This document shows positions 25,144 through 37,400 of a DNA stretch of 64,000 nt, piece after piece. Position 1 is the stretch's first letter, and each line of letters opens with the position of its first letter. This DNA is from Laburnicola sp. R22_1 (Eukaryota; Ascomycota; Dothideomycetes; Pleosporales; Didymosphaeriaceae), in contig JACONQ010000009.1 of the NCBI GenBank assembly GCA_014281115.1, positions 434,001 to 498,000 on the forward strand. The letters are read 5' to 3'. Both the position numbers and the translations under genes were made by a program. The notes below the pieces were generated by a model. The model saw only the letters and a program-made list of their open reading frames with translations. It had not been told where the DNA came from and did not search any database.

Positions 25144-25336
25144 TGTTATGGATCCATAGCAGCACCTGGCTCGGAATCCGGAATAACGTTAATCCAGCGC
25201 TAGGCCCAATCTGGCTACTAGCGTGGCAGCACCTATAAGGTGTTGCCCTTCTGCCTACCTACTTAGTATAGCAGTATTTTATATACTAGAAATTAACTTA
25301 CTTTTATCCTAACTATCGCGGGCCCGAACCCTTACA
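25144..25336 (+). repeat. Right LTR of Gypsy I
   Basis: 193 bp; begins TGTTATGGATCC and ends CCTTACA. It keeps more C and G than the left LTR. Confidence 0.92.
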
Positions 25337-25340
25337 TATC

Positions 25341-26706
25341 TTCTTAAACCTAAGGTGCGTATACACCTAAGCGAATATAAGACGCTACCTTTACTACTAT
25401 ATACGCTAGTGCTGTTAAAATAATAAGTAGGAGCATGCTAACCATACATAGGAGTGGCTACTATGCTTATTACTAAGTAGATTTCCGCGAATTTCTCTTC
25501 TAAAATCTAAGAATAGATTTAGTTATAAAGTTAATCCAATCTATATTCTCTAGTGTATAATTTAACACAATGCGATGTTATTCTAATAGTATAAGAAACT
25601 AGTCCCCGAAGTCAGAGGGTTATTTTGCTATCGCTTATTATAGTAAAAATTCTAATATACTTTACTAGTTTCTATTTTTAGACTCTATTTCTAGCTAACA
25701 TAAGTACTCTTACTAAGCTAATAGACTTAAAAGGCGTACTATTAGGTAACTCTAGACTAGTTTTACGTCCTCTCTTTTCTTACTCTGCACTCTTTCTCTA
25801 CTAGCTCTTATAGGACACTAATAGTTAACTATAAGCTAGATATCTGCACTAGATATTATTTACTGCGTAGATATATTAATTAGACTATATTACTAATTCG
25901 TCTATTATGCTATTACTTATTTACTACTCTAAAAGTGTATTACTATTATTTAAACCTACTAGTTATAAGCTTATAATAAAAGAGGTATATAGTACTACTA
26001 TTAGTATATATAAGGTAGCTATTTTTAAGTAGTAATATAGTGCTACTATTACTCTTAATACTGGCTTTCTATCTTAGTATTATGCTTACTAACTTTAACT
26101 AACCTCTAGTTTTGCTTAGTAGTCTACGTAAGGTTAACTTAGGAAGATATTTTAAGAATAGCTATTACTTAAAGTTAAATTCTAGGCTTTCTAACTAATA
26201 TCTTATTAATACGAACTAGGAGTAGTAATATCTATTTACCGATGCTAGAAAACTCTACGTACTAGAAAACTACTAGTGCTAGTAGATATAGTAATATTAA
26301 TACAAGATAATAAAACTTTAAAATTTTAGAATATATAATTTATAGTGTAATAGTAATATTCTATTTACTAAAATTCTATTTAATTTATTGTTTTTTAAGT
26401 TACTACTTTTAGTAGTATTGGCTATATAGATATTATAGTAATATAGGAGGGTAAGTAGGTTAGATAATAGGTAATTAAGCCTAGTCTTTACTTTTAAGAT
26501 ATATATTTATAATTTTTAATAATTAAGAGTAGATATAAGAAGTACGTATCTAATCTAAGACTCTCTAAGGTAAGGCTAGTAAATGCGAATTAGCTATTAC
26601 AGAATTAGTAATAAGTTTTACTTTAAGAGAAAATATCTAAGTAGAGAATATAGTATAATTATATTATGCTAAAAGTTTCTAAGTTTATTAATAGTTATAA
26701 GATATA
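25341..26706. other. AT-rich stretch between Gypsy I and pogo copy B
   Basis: No gene, terminal repeat or domain recognised. It is the right-hand continuation of 14261-17217 from before Gypsy I inserted. The frames that exist are cut every few codons. Confidence 0.4.
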
Positions 26707-26788
26707 TAATATATTCTATTAGTAGCCCGGACAGATTAGTCCGCCGGACAGTTTTTGCCAAGACCACAACACTTCACTATAAATCATA

Positions 26789-28483
26789 ATGTCTCAACAA
26801 CACGACGCGTTATCATCTAATTAAGAAGGCAGAATTAAGCTTGCCCTTCACGCCTATTAGAATAAGCAAATTTTAAGCCTGCGACGCGCTGCTATAGCAT
26901 ATAATATCCCAAAGTCTACACTAAGCAATCGAATTAACGGAATCATCGCCCAAGCAGATACACAATCAGACATGGCAAAGCTTACTACGACTAAAGAGCA
27001 GACGCTCATACAGTATATCCTCGACCTAGATTCGCGAGGATTTGCACCCTGGCTAGGTGAGGTGGAAGATATGGCCAACAAACTGCTAGCTGCGCGGCAC
27101 AGAGACCCTATAGGACAATACTAGGCTTAGCGCTTTGTGAAGCGCGTACCTAAGCTTAAAATAGCTTTTAATTGAGCGAAGGACTAATAGAGGATACAAT
27201 AGGAAGACCTAGAGGTTATAAACGTGTAGTTTTAGCTAGTGGAGGACACAAAAGCTAAGTATAGAGTGTAGGATAAAGACATCTATAACTTTAATAAGAT
27301 AGGCTTCTAGATAGGAGTTATTAGCTTAATAAAGGTTGTAACTGGTTTAGAAAGACGTTCTTAACCTACGCTTGTTTAGCCAGGTAACTGCGAGTGGGTT
27401 ATAGTGATTTAGAGTATTTGCGCTGCTAGGTATGCTACCCCACCCTTTATTATCTACAAAGGGCGAGTCCACATCTTAGCGTGGTATAAGGAGACCAGTA
27501 TCCCCCGCGATTAGAAGCTCTTAGTCTCTAAGACCGGCTAGACTAACAACAAGCTTAGAGTTGCGTGGTTAAAGCACTTTAACGCGTATATAAGGCCGCG
27601 CATAGTAGGGTTATAGAGGTTACTTATTCTAGACAGCTATAAGAGCCACCACTCCCAGGATTTCAAGGATTATTGCCTAGAACAGAAGATCCTAACACTC
27701 TGTATGCCAGCGCACTTATCTTATATCCTCCAGCCACTTAATATGGTCTGTTTCGCGCCACTAAAGCTAAAGTACTCCCAGCGCGTGCGGGACTTGGCGC
27801 GCCAACGCGTCTTTTATATTAACAAAGAGGGCTTCCTACTAGCCTTTTACAACGCGTTTTTTAATGTGTTTATACTAGAAAACTGCAAGAAAGCCTTTAA
27901 GGCCTCTAGGCTTGTTCCTTTAGATGCGTTAGTGGTGGTAGATCGCCTTAATGTGCGTATTCACACTCCACCTTAGGGTACCCCACTGGATACACCATGG
28001 CAAGCCAGGACCCTAAGCAATACCCTCGAGTTTGGATCCCAGTCAAAGCTCGTACGCGACTCTTTTATTCGGTCTCCACCTGATGCTAAATCGAGCTACT
28101 CACAGCTTATAAAAGGTGCTAAACTTATGCTCTACCATAGTGTACTTTAAGAGACCCGCATTAAGGAACTTAAAGAGCAAATTAAGGTTCTAACAAAGTA
28201 AAAAACGCGTAAAAGAAAGCGCATTTAGAAAGGTGGAACCCTAGGCTTTGCTCAGGAAGCAGATTTGGGAGTAGAAAGCCCTTCTATTAGGGTGAAGTTG
28301 TCGAAAAGGGCGCGAGGTAGTGGTGAGGGAGAGGCAGGTCCCTTAACATAACGCCGCTGTGGGAGGTGCGGAGAGCCTGGGCACAACGCAAGGACCTGTT
28401 AGATAGATAAAGAGATAGAGAAGGAGTTAGATGTTACCCTTAGCGGCTTATTTTCAGATAGTGTTAATAGTAAATCAGAGTGA
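26789..28483 (+). pseudogene. Fot1/pogo transposase relic, copy B
   Basis: 1695 bp from ATG to TGA in one uninterrupted frame apart from substitution stops, as in copy A. Open pieces include 27704-27976, which covers the region around the third catalytic position (QPLN, normally QPLD) to RIHTPP. The three catalytic Asp are affected: YNFNKIGF, ILDSYKSHH, QPLN. The C-terminal zinc knuckle RRCGRCGEPGHNARTC (about 28350-28400) is intact. Inactive, but the best template of its family in the window. Confidence 0.88.
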
Positions 28484-28711
28484 TTTTATTATAGGTTACT
28501 ATAAGGCCAAAAATGACGGGTTAACTTCATCTTGCAATAGTACGCACTTAGTGACTAAAAATTAGATAAAGTACTACTTAAGATATAGTATGCTTCACTG
28601 CGAATCATAATAAGTATACTATATATTGCCTACGTATAGTATAGTAGATAATATATCGTATATTATAGGGAGTCTTATTGTAAGTTCGTACTGCCAAGAA
28701 AGACTCCTTAG

Positions 28712-28740
28712 CTTTGCGCGGCTGCAGCAGCCGCGCAAAG
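28712..28740. repeat. 13-bp-arm perfect hairpin in copy B
   Basis: Same hairpin as at 11627-11655, but the 3-bp loop reads CAG instead of CTG. Confidence 0.8.
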
Positions 28741-28924
28741 AGGCTGCACGACGTAAAAAGTAGATTAAATAGTAACTTGGTATATTGTAAGTTATAGTAG
28801 ATTATTATGAGTCACTATGAAGTAACGTTGGTGGTGTTCTATAATGAGTTATAAGGGACCTCGAAGTTGCCAAGAAAAACTGTCCGGCGGACTGATCTGT
28901 CCGGGCTACTGATAGAATATGTTA

Positions 28925-30779
28925 GTAATAAAAAGTTTTAGTATATAGTGTTTTCTAGGATGCATAAATAGACGTTATATTTAAGTTTTTTGTGCCTTCT
29001 AGTCTTATACTAGGTTAAAAATAGATTTTAAGCACAAATAGATTATAGTGACTTTGGGACTATTACTATTAATAGCGCCACCTTATTTTTATCTATATTT
29101 CTCTTATTTTTCCTCTCTAATATTATACATTTTATTATTCTAGTAGGTAAGTGTTACTTTAATGTAAGTAGTACTTACACTAAGTAGAATTCTAATTACT
29201 AATAAGCTACTTCTAAGCCACGCGTGTTTTTATATAAGAGAGAATAAGGTATAATAGGTATCTTGCTAATAATTTAGCTAACCTAGTAGTTTGTTTCTTT
29301 AGTTAGAAATTTTCTCTCTCTGCTTATAGTTATAGAAGTTAAGAATCTAGACTATATCTAGTTAAAGCTTCTACTATATAGAGTAGATCTCTACTATAGT
29401 ATATCTATTATATCTACCTATAAGACGCTTCCTGCTACTTTATACAAATCTCCATCTCGCTTATACACTACTAAGGATGCCTAGCTACTTATCGCCTTCC
29501 CCTACTCTAGGCGGCTATTAGTTATACCCCGTAGCTTAATTCTTACTAGAAATATTAGATAGCTATAACCTTGTTACTATATATACTACACTAGAAGATT
29601 AACTATCTTTTTATAAGTAGGCTATAAGTGTTAATATAGGGATACTAGACTATAAAGATATAACTATAGTGCTAACTATAAGCGACTCTACTCCCTCTAG
29701 TCTAACGCTTCCAACGTCTAAAAATATAAGGGATACGCTAGCTATAGCTACTAACTTAAATAAGCTAATAAACATAATTATAAATAATATAGTAGAGACT
29801 TTTCTGCCTAGGTTCTACTAAGTGAAGTCTTACACTAAATTTTCTTTAGAGTTACTATTCTAGGCCTTTTAAAACTAGAGCCTAAGCCTAGTACTTAATA
29901 GTATATATGCATAGTTAGTATTATTATCCCTACCTACTTATTATCTTCGTAATGTAAAATAGCTAGATTCTTTATATAGAGGCACTTCTCTATATAGGAT
30001 TAATAATATACTCTAGATTATTATGCTTAGTAACTCTTTTCTTTAAGGAGATGTAATATTAGTACACTTTATAGAGTCTTTTCTCTATTATTAGGGATAG
30101 AACAACCTCTATAATCGCGCTCCCTTAAGTAATCTAACTACTAGTAGCTTAGTAGTAGAGAATGTGCTTAGGAGCCTTAAAATCTATATATAAGATCTAA
30201 GTCTACGCTTAGTGTATATTATTTATTAATACCTTTAGGAATAGCATATAATTTACTAATAGAATAATAATAACTCTATTAACCTATATACTAAATATAT
30301 ATCCCTAAGATATCTGAGCTAGTTAATTAGTAAATTTATTTATATAATGTATAATTAAGGGAGTTCTATTATCTACTTAGCTAGTATTAGAGTTATTAAC
30401 TACTACTAATAGATATAAATAGAAAATGAAGAAAGAGTACTATAAAAAGGATAAATAGTAGCTAGTAGCGCCTCTAAAAACTTTTATTTAGCTATTATTA
30501 ATATATAAGGCTTGGCGGTATTGCAAATATAGACTAGTTTTAAGCGAAAAATATCTTAAAACCTACGTATTAGTAAGCATAGCTATAGTGAACCGTTACT
30601 GCTACGTATTGTGCCTTTTCTGCTAAGCACGCTTATATGGGGTGCCTAATATCTAAGGAGATCTACTTATAGGATATTAAATCTTCTAAGAGCCTAGATC
30701 TCTAAAGGTTAAATCTAAAGTCTACGAAGTTTTATCTATAGGCTAGCTAAAAAAGAAAGGCTAACTGTAGAGAGATGAT
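28925..30779. other. Unclassified AT-rich block, left part
   Basis: No known domain. One relict frame on the plus strand, from an ATA (possible former ATG) at 29332 to about 29640, is interrupted only at TAG/TAA and reads ...TLPATLYKSPSRLYTTKDA...; it matches nothing I know. The stretch 30540-30660 keeps some TG and CG sites. Confidence 0.35.
29332..29640 (+). pseudogene. Relict frame of unknown family
   Basis: About 100 codons with five or six TAG/TAA stops, preceded by a C/T-rich leader as at a fungal gene start. No domain recognised. It may be a gene of an undescribed element or a chance frame. Confidence 0.25.
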
Positions 30780-31484
30780 GACCAAAAAGATCGGCTGATT
30801 AAAAGAATAGCTAAGAGAGAGGTTGGCTATAAAAAGAGGTAAAAGAATAGGCTGGCTATAAAGATAGGCTGGCTATAAAGATAGGCTGGCTATAAAGATA
30901 GGCTGGCTATAAAGATAGGCTGGCTATAAAGATAGGCTGGCTATAAAAAAAGGCTGTTCGCAGTAAGAGGCTAGTCAGAAGGCTATTTATAGAAAGAGAC
31001 TAGCTAGAAGGCTATCTGTAAAAAGAGGTTAGCTAGAAGGCTATCTACAAAAAGAGGCTAACTAAATAAATAGGCTAACCGAATAAATAGGCTAACTAAA
31101 AAGATAGGCTGGCTAGAAAAATAGGCTAGCTAAAAAGAGAGGCTGGCCGCAAAGAAAGGCTATTCGTAATAAGAGGCTAGCCAAAAGGCTATCTGCAAAA
31201 AGAGGCTAACTAAAAAGATAGGCTAACTAAAAAGATAGACTAACTAAAAAGATAGGCTAGCCAAAAAGATAGGCTGGCTATAAAGAAAGACTAGTAGTAG
31301 AGAAAGGCTAGCCATAAAGAAAAGCTAGTAGTAGAGAGAGGCTAGCTATAAAAAGAGGCTGGCTATAGAGAGAGACTAGCCGCAAAAAGAGGCTAGCTAA
31401 AAGAATAGGCTAACAGCAAAGAGAGACTAGCCAAAGAGAGAGGCTAACTATAGAGAGAGAATATCTAAAAAAATAGACTTACTG
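30780..31484 (+). repeat. 17-bp minisatellite with degenerate flanks
   Basis: A core of six near-perfect head-to-tail units ataggctggctataaag occupies 30847-30948. Around it, degenerate units (aggct-agct/gcc-aaaag) continue from about 30780 to 31484. The unit is not a multiple of three, so it is unlikely to be a protein repeat. Confidence 0.88.
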
Positions 31485-34400
31485 CAAAGAGATAGAGAAA
31501 GCTATTAAAAGGGTAATAAGAAGGGGGCTAGTTCTTACTAAATTATAATCACATAAGGTTAGCAGTAAGTAGATAAAAATAATTAAAATAGCCACCTACC
31601 CACCACTAGTACACTTATAGTAAGACTCGTGGAGCCGAGTTCTAGTAGCTATTTAACCACTTAGAGAGTGCTGCAGCCCTACTCGCCACTACGCAGACTA
31701 CTAGCCATATCTTAAAAGATGCCACTAAAAAGTATGCGTAGCATTAGTGTAGACAGCTTACCTAATAGTGCTTTTAGGCCCAGCTAATAGTATAGTCTAG
31801 GCTAGCGCAATAGCAGGTATGGCTAGTAAAGCTAGACTAAAGTAGAGTAGTAGCAAATTTTAACATAAATATATTATTAATATATTGCAAATAAGTTTAT
31901 ATAAATACTAGGCAATACTATATAAAGTTACTACTAACACTCTTACGCATATAATTAGCAATATGCCGCCTTACTACTACTTTATCTTTATCTAAATTGA
32001 AAGCTTTATAAGTTGTCTAAATATATTTAGCCACTATACTACCACTATTTGGATTTAGACACCTTGTCTCTTAGTATTAAGCTATTTCTAACAGATATAA
32101 ATAGCGCTATTATTATTAGATTTATAGAGAACTACTACTATATATCTAGCTAAAGTCTATAAGGCCTTTATAATATAAGTTTAAATATCTTTAAAATATA
32201 TTTAGCGTCTATATAGGTTCTATAGGGCCCTTTTTACCTATATCTAATAAGCACACTACACCTAAGTGTTATAGGCTAGTAATACTAGTAACTCTAACAC
32301 TTAATATCTTCTTATCTAGTAAAGTATATTTAAATAAGTTCCAAATATTTTCTAAACTTATTTAGTAGGATATATACTAATCATTATAGATTTTTAGAAA
32401 TAAGTAATAATGCGTTATAACTAATATTTAGCTAGAGAGTTTACTAATAAAGTATATTTATATATAAATAGTTTCTAAATATATTTACTAACTTTTTTAG
32501 GATAATAAAGATAAGAATAAATATAAGAATACTAATAATAGTAAAGAGAATAATAACTCTAGTAGTATAAGTTTAAACACCTTTATGTGTGGCGTTAATT
32601 TATCTACCTAGGGGTAGAATAATAAAGGCTTTTATCTTAAATAATATAGCAAAAAAAGCAAAGCCCCTTACTTAGTAATTAAAAAGAGCGTAAAAAAGGT
32701 AGTTATAAAAAAAGCGCATTTAAACTACTAAGCGAGCTTAGTAGTTTTAGCGCGAAGCTTCTATATACAAAGTTTTTACAAAGAGGCTATAGTTAGAACT
32801 TTAGAAAAAGAATAAAATAGCTTTAGCGCTACTACGCTACAGTTATCTATCCTTCCTCTACTATCCTAATTATTATAAATCTACTATCTAAATTGTTGCA
32901 AATAATATAAGTTAATATTTACTATATTAATAGGTACGTACTATTTCTTATAAGTAGAATAAGAGTAATACGTACTAGATATACTATTACTCTATTACTA
33001 TATTAAGGTTATTCTTAATAAATCTTCTACTATCTCTCTATACTCTACTATCTATCTAATTATTAATATTATTCCCAAAGAAGTACTTACTATTATTAAA
33101 GAGTATACGCTGCAGTTTTACGCTGCTACTACTACTATAGCTATGCTAAAGTTCTATTCTATTTATAAGATACTTATCTAGCATAAGAAATAGGTATACT
33201 TAACTATTTATAAGACTATTCTCATATACTAGTTAGGCTAGTAGCTAGTCTAGTTTATAAAAAATAGCAGTATTATATTTTTACTCTAGTAGACGCAATT
33301 ACTCCTTATTAGTACTAGAATTCTTTAGTAGAGGATATAAAAGAAGGATAATAAGATCTTTTATTAATAAGCTTTAGTATAGCAAGAGCATTATATAGAT
33401 CTGTAAGATTCTTCTAGTTATTAACACTATTAAGTTAGCTTATCTAAGCAAGTACACTGCGTAGTAGTGCGAGTATAAATAACTAATAATAGTAGTAGTA
33501 ATAAGCTAGGTGTGCTATATACACTATAAGTAAACCTTATATAGATTAGAAGCTTATAGGGTATAGGCAAGGTGCAAGTAAGTTTAAAGTTTAAACTATT
33601 ATTATATTATTAGATATTTAAGGTTAGTTTTTAATTAGAATTAGGTGCTATACATAGTGTATATAACCTTCTATCTTAATTTACTTTAACCTTAAACTAA
33701 AAAAAAGGTTAAAAAGGTATTTAGCAAGCCAACCTAATATATTTATAATATATTTATAACTAGTTTAAGTGTTAACCTATTTTAATAGGGACCGCCTAAT
33801 AAGCCTAAGTCTAGAAGCAAGAATAGGAGCAATAAGGGAGAGATTAAGTAGGGTAAAAGTGCTAAGACTGCAGCTTCTAGAAGTTTAAATATATTAAGAA
33901 TCTTTTTAAAAGTTATTTAAGTTAATAGTATAATTAGAATAGCAATAATAGCAAGGATAGAGATAAGAAAGATAATAGTAAGGACAAGAAAGATAATAAT
34001 AAGTACTATAGAGGCTTTGCCCTAGTTAGACTAAAATACCTCTTTATAAGTTTAAACATGTTCTAAACGCTTTTAGAATATATTCTAAGAGTATTATACT
34101 AATAATATAATAGAAGAGTAATATATAGGACTTAGATAGTAACATGCGTAAAGAAAACGCTTTTCTAAATATATAGTTAAATATATTCCTAATATATTTG
34201 CTAGCTAATATTATAATAACATAATTATCCTACTTCCTACGCAAACTACTACTTCTAAGTTACGCTATTATTACTAGAGCTAAAGAGCAAATAGTTTAGT
34301 AGGTTAAATATATTATTAATATATTTATAGTTTATATACTAATAGTTTTATAGGTGCCTATAAGTAGTTACTTAGATAGTTTAGTTTTTAATAGATTTTG

Positions 34401-35986
34401 ACTTAAGATAAACCTAAAAACTAATATTATAAATTTGTAGAAAACATTCCTAATATACTTTAAACCAATTTAACTAACTAGAATCTAAAATACTAGTACC
34501 CTTTATACTAACCCTATAGTGTGTAAACTATTAAGTTCTTTCCTATATAAAGAGAGTATACTAATAGATATATAGAGACTATAAGTAAGTTTCTATATAA
34601 TTTTAGATTAGGCTAAAAATGTTAGTAATATATTCTAAATATATTTACGTAGCTTATCTTACTTTTTACCTGCCTTTTCTTTTTATTAGTTAACCTATAG
34701 ATAGGTATATCTAATAGCGTAACTAAATTCGCTCTCTTATTTATCTTCTTATTACTAACCTCCTTATTACCTTTTTTTTATATTACCTAGCTTAGGGCTA
34801 CCTTCTTTCCCATTATGTATTTTCTTATTACTTGTCTTCTTAACTTTCTTACTTGTATTCTTATTACCTATACTATCTAACTTTTAAACTTTGCCTATAA
34901 CCTTCTCTTCTATATTATTTCCTTTAAACTTATTCTAAATGTGTTTAGCATATATTTCTATAACTATTTAATACTAAGCGATTATAGTTTAAGTATAGAA
35001 AATACTATATTATTTAAGATTTTAGCGCGTAATAGAATAGTCTTAGTAGTTTCTCTTTATATAGGTGTGTAAGAGACTATAGTCCTTATACTAATACTAA
35101 ATATCTTTAAAATATATTTTAAAAATATTATAAATATATTTAAGAAGACTTACCCTACAAAGCTCTATATCTCTTTTAGAGATAAGTACGTAATAGTATA
35201 TCTTACTAAAGTAGATATAATATTCTTTTTCTTCTTCTTCTTTAAAGAATTTTAGTACGCCTTTGAGGAGGTATCTAAGGTTAGTATACTACTAATAGGA
35301 AGACTGCGTAAATATATTAGGAATATATTTAGAATATATTCAAGTAGAGTATATATCTTATTAGAGAGATATTTTAAGTAAAGGATAGATAAGTTAAGGA
35401 AATATAAATAGGGCAAGAACAGATTCTTATAAGATGAGAATCCTATAGTTATCCCCTTTATAGGCTAGCGTAAAAATTTCTTTCTTACGCGTTTTACTAA
35501 ATCTAAATAAATATATTTGTATTATATTTTAAAATATTTATATAGGTAAAAGTTAAATTTTTCTATAAAGTTTTTATACTTAAACTGTATAACTATCTTA
35601 ACCTACAGCGCACCTACTAGTCTTCTAAAAACTTACTCTAAAACCTTAATAAAGCACTATAGTATAGTTAGTTAAATATATTTAAACTTACTAATTGCGC
35701 GGCTAGCTTTTTACACTCTCTATAGTAGTAGTGTGTGTAGGCTCTACGCAACTTTTCCTCGCTAAAGTTTAGTTACTATTATTAAAATTAGCTAATATAT
35801 ATAAATATATTCTAAATCTATTTAAACTTACTACTTTAGTAAGGGTAGTAGTAGTAGGGTAGAGCAAAAATCCTTCTATTACTATACGTTAGTATAAATA
35901 TATTTAGAAGTAGTGTAGAACTTATTTAAATATATTAAGAATATAGATTATTAGTAGAAAGGGTCTTTCTAGATATCTAATATTTA
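31485..35986. other. Unclassified AT-rich block with dispersed AATATATTNNN motif clusters
   Basis: No known domain. The block has about twenty short clusters built from AATATATT plus three variable bases, often in pairs or triplets (for example near 34175-34205, 34303-34327, 35303-35335). One cluster keeps an unmutated form, aaatgtgttta (about 34938). The clusters fall in different frames, so they are not a protein repeat. Readable stretches include an Asn/Lys/Asp-rich segment (about 33940-34010) and a long relict frame (about 35250-35690) of unknown family. Removing Gypsy G joins this block to 53266-53906, which carries the same motif. Confidence 0.5.
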
Positions 35987-36408
35987 TATTAGAATCTAAT
36001 ATAATATAGGGTAGTGTACTAGCACTTATAACTACTAGAGTTTAGTGCGCCTTTAAACTAAGACATTACGTAACTTAGGTTATAGGTCCTAGGATTATTA
36101 GCATCCTAGAGAGTCCTAGTAGCTATAGGATTTTGGGATTCTTAGGACTAATAGAACTTATAGAATTCTAGAACATAGCTAAGTATATAGGAATATAAGT
36201 ATATACTTAGATACTTATGTTTAACCTATTTATTAATCTATTATTTATATTCTACTTAGGCCTTTACTATTAATTTATTATCTTATAATCTTTAATACTA
36301 ATGCCCTTTAACCTATATAAGTAGTTAAGATCCCTTCCCCTTATTAAGACGCTCCCACCTAAGAACTAACTCTACCTATTAGGACTAGCTACCCTATTAG
36401 TCTTAATA
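35987..36408 (+). repeat. Left LTR of Gypsy G
   Basis: 422 bp; begins TATTAGAATC (TG changed to TA) and ends TCTTAATA. Matches 52839-53260 along its whole length without net length change. Confidence 0.9.
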
Positions 36409-36579
36409 TCTTAAACACCCTTAATATAAATAACTTTAAGCACCTTCCTTTAATAAATAATACCTATAATAAGGCTAGCAAACTAAACCTATATAATAGC
36501 ACCTAAGACAAACTAGAAGTATAGATTCTACAGCTTAACTTCTACTTCTATATTCTTAACTAAGGAAAGACTAATAATA

Positions 36580-37400
36580 AAGAGACTCTAGATAAGAAAA
36601 AAGTTATCTTTACTGTTACATACATGCGAGGCTAAGCCGCTAATTAGATTTAACTACACATAGAACTATACCTATCTAGAGAGAATATTAAAGAAGATAA
36701 TACTAATTAAGTTATTAAAGACTATACTAACTTTAAGGTTTAACTTTAATAACTCTTTAGAATTACTAACAAAATACTCTTAGTAGAATAAGCTATCTAA
36801 ACTCTTAAGCAAACCTACTCTGCTACTAAGTATACTACTAAGTTTAAGCACTATATAATACAAGTTAAATAGAAAGATAACGCTCTAATAGTTATATATA
36901 AGTAAGAATTAAAGTAATCTATATATAAAAACTATTACACAGCAGAGTAGCTATTAATATTTTAAATAATTTAAATAATAAATCTATTTAGATTAACGCA
37001 GACTAGTATAAACTAAATTGTAAGCTATAATATAACTTTTACACAACACTAAGCTATAGTAAAATACCTATACACTACTAAATAGTACTTTAACTATGCA
37101 AATAAGATCTATATAGCTTCTAGCCTATAGAAGAAGTTTAGTATAGTTGCACTATTAATAATCTAGAAAAAGAAAAGGATAAGGCAACACATATATTAAA
37201 CTATAGACAAAATAATATACTACTAAACAACTAGAATAAGCGTACCTTTAGAGGATCCTATAAGGGACATTAATCTAATAGGACTAAAACACACACTTAT
37301 TTTATATATAGCAAACTAGGCTATATTACTAGAAACTGCAAATCTAAGAAAAACGTTATTGGGCAGTTAAACATACTATCTATTAAGAATATAGACGCAA
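36580..37400 (+). pseudogene. gag relic of Gypsy G
   Basis: A plus-strand frame readable through TAG stops ends in a zinc-knuckle trace, YIYSKLGYITRNCKSK (about 37300-37350), in which Cys and His codons have become Tyr by G-to-A and C-to-T change. Borders approximate. Confidence 0.6.

Larger units (their letters stand above)
17218..25336 (+). mobile_element. Gypsy chromovirus I, complete but RIP-inactivated
   Basis: 8119 bp between the outer ends of two 193-bp LTRs, flanked by TATC (17214-17217 and 25337-25340; possibly ATATC). Domain order on the plus strand: gag with zinc knuckle, protease, reverse transcriptase, RNase H, integrase, chromodomain. This order, with integrase after RNase H and a terminal chromodomain, is typical of Ty3/Gypsy chromoviruses. 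Stops at CAG/TGG positions throughout make it non-coding. Confidence 0.92.
26709..28922 (+). mobile_element. Fot1/pogo element, family 1, copy B
   Basis: 2214 bp, TA duplications at 26707-26708 and 28923-28924, same inverted repeats as copy A (outer left end RIP-altered to ATATATTC). Less mutated than A, C or D: many CAG, CAA and TGG codons remain. Confidence 0.92.

Noticed and set aside
26857..27081. 74-codon minus-strand open frame
   Set aside because: Antisense to the transposase relic of pogo copy B.
30780..31484. Minisatellite as a CRISPR array
   Set aside because: No unique spacers between repeats; units are head to tail and the organism is a fungus.
32870..33960. Second DUF3435-type or other recombinase relic in the old block
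   Set aside because: Translation in three frames gave no DUF3435 landmarks; only low-complexity Asn/Lys/Asp-rich segments were seen.
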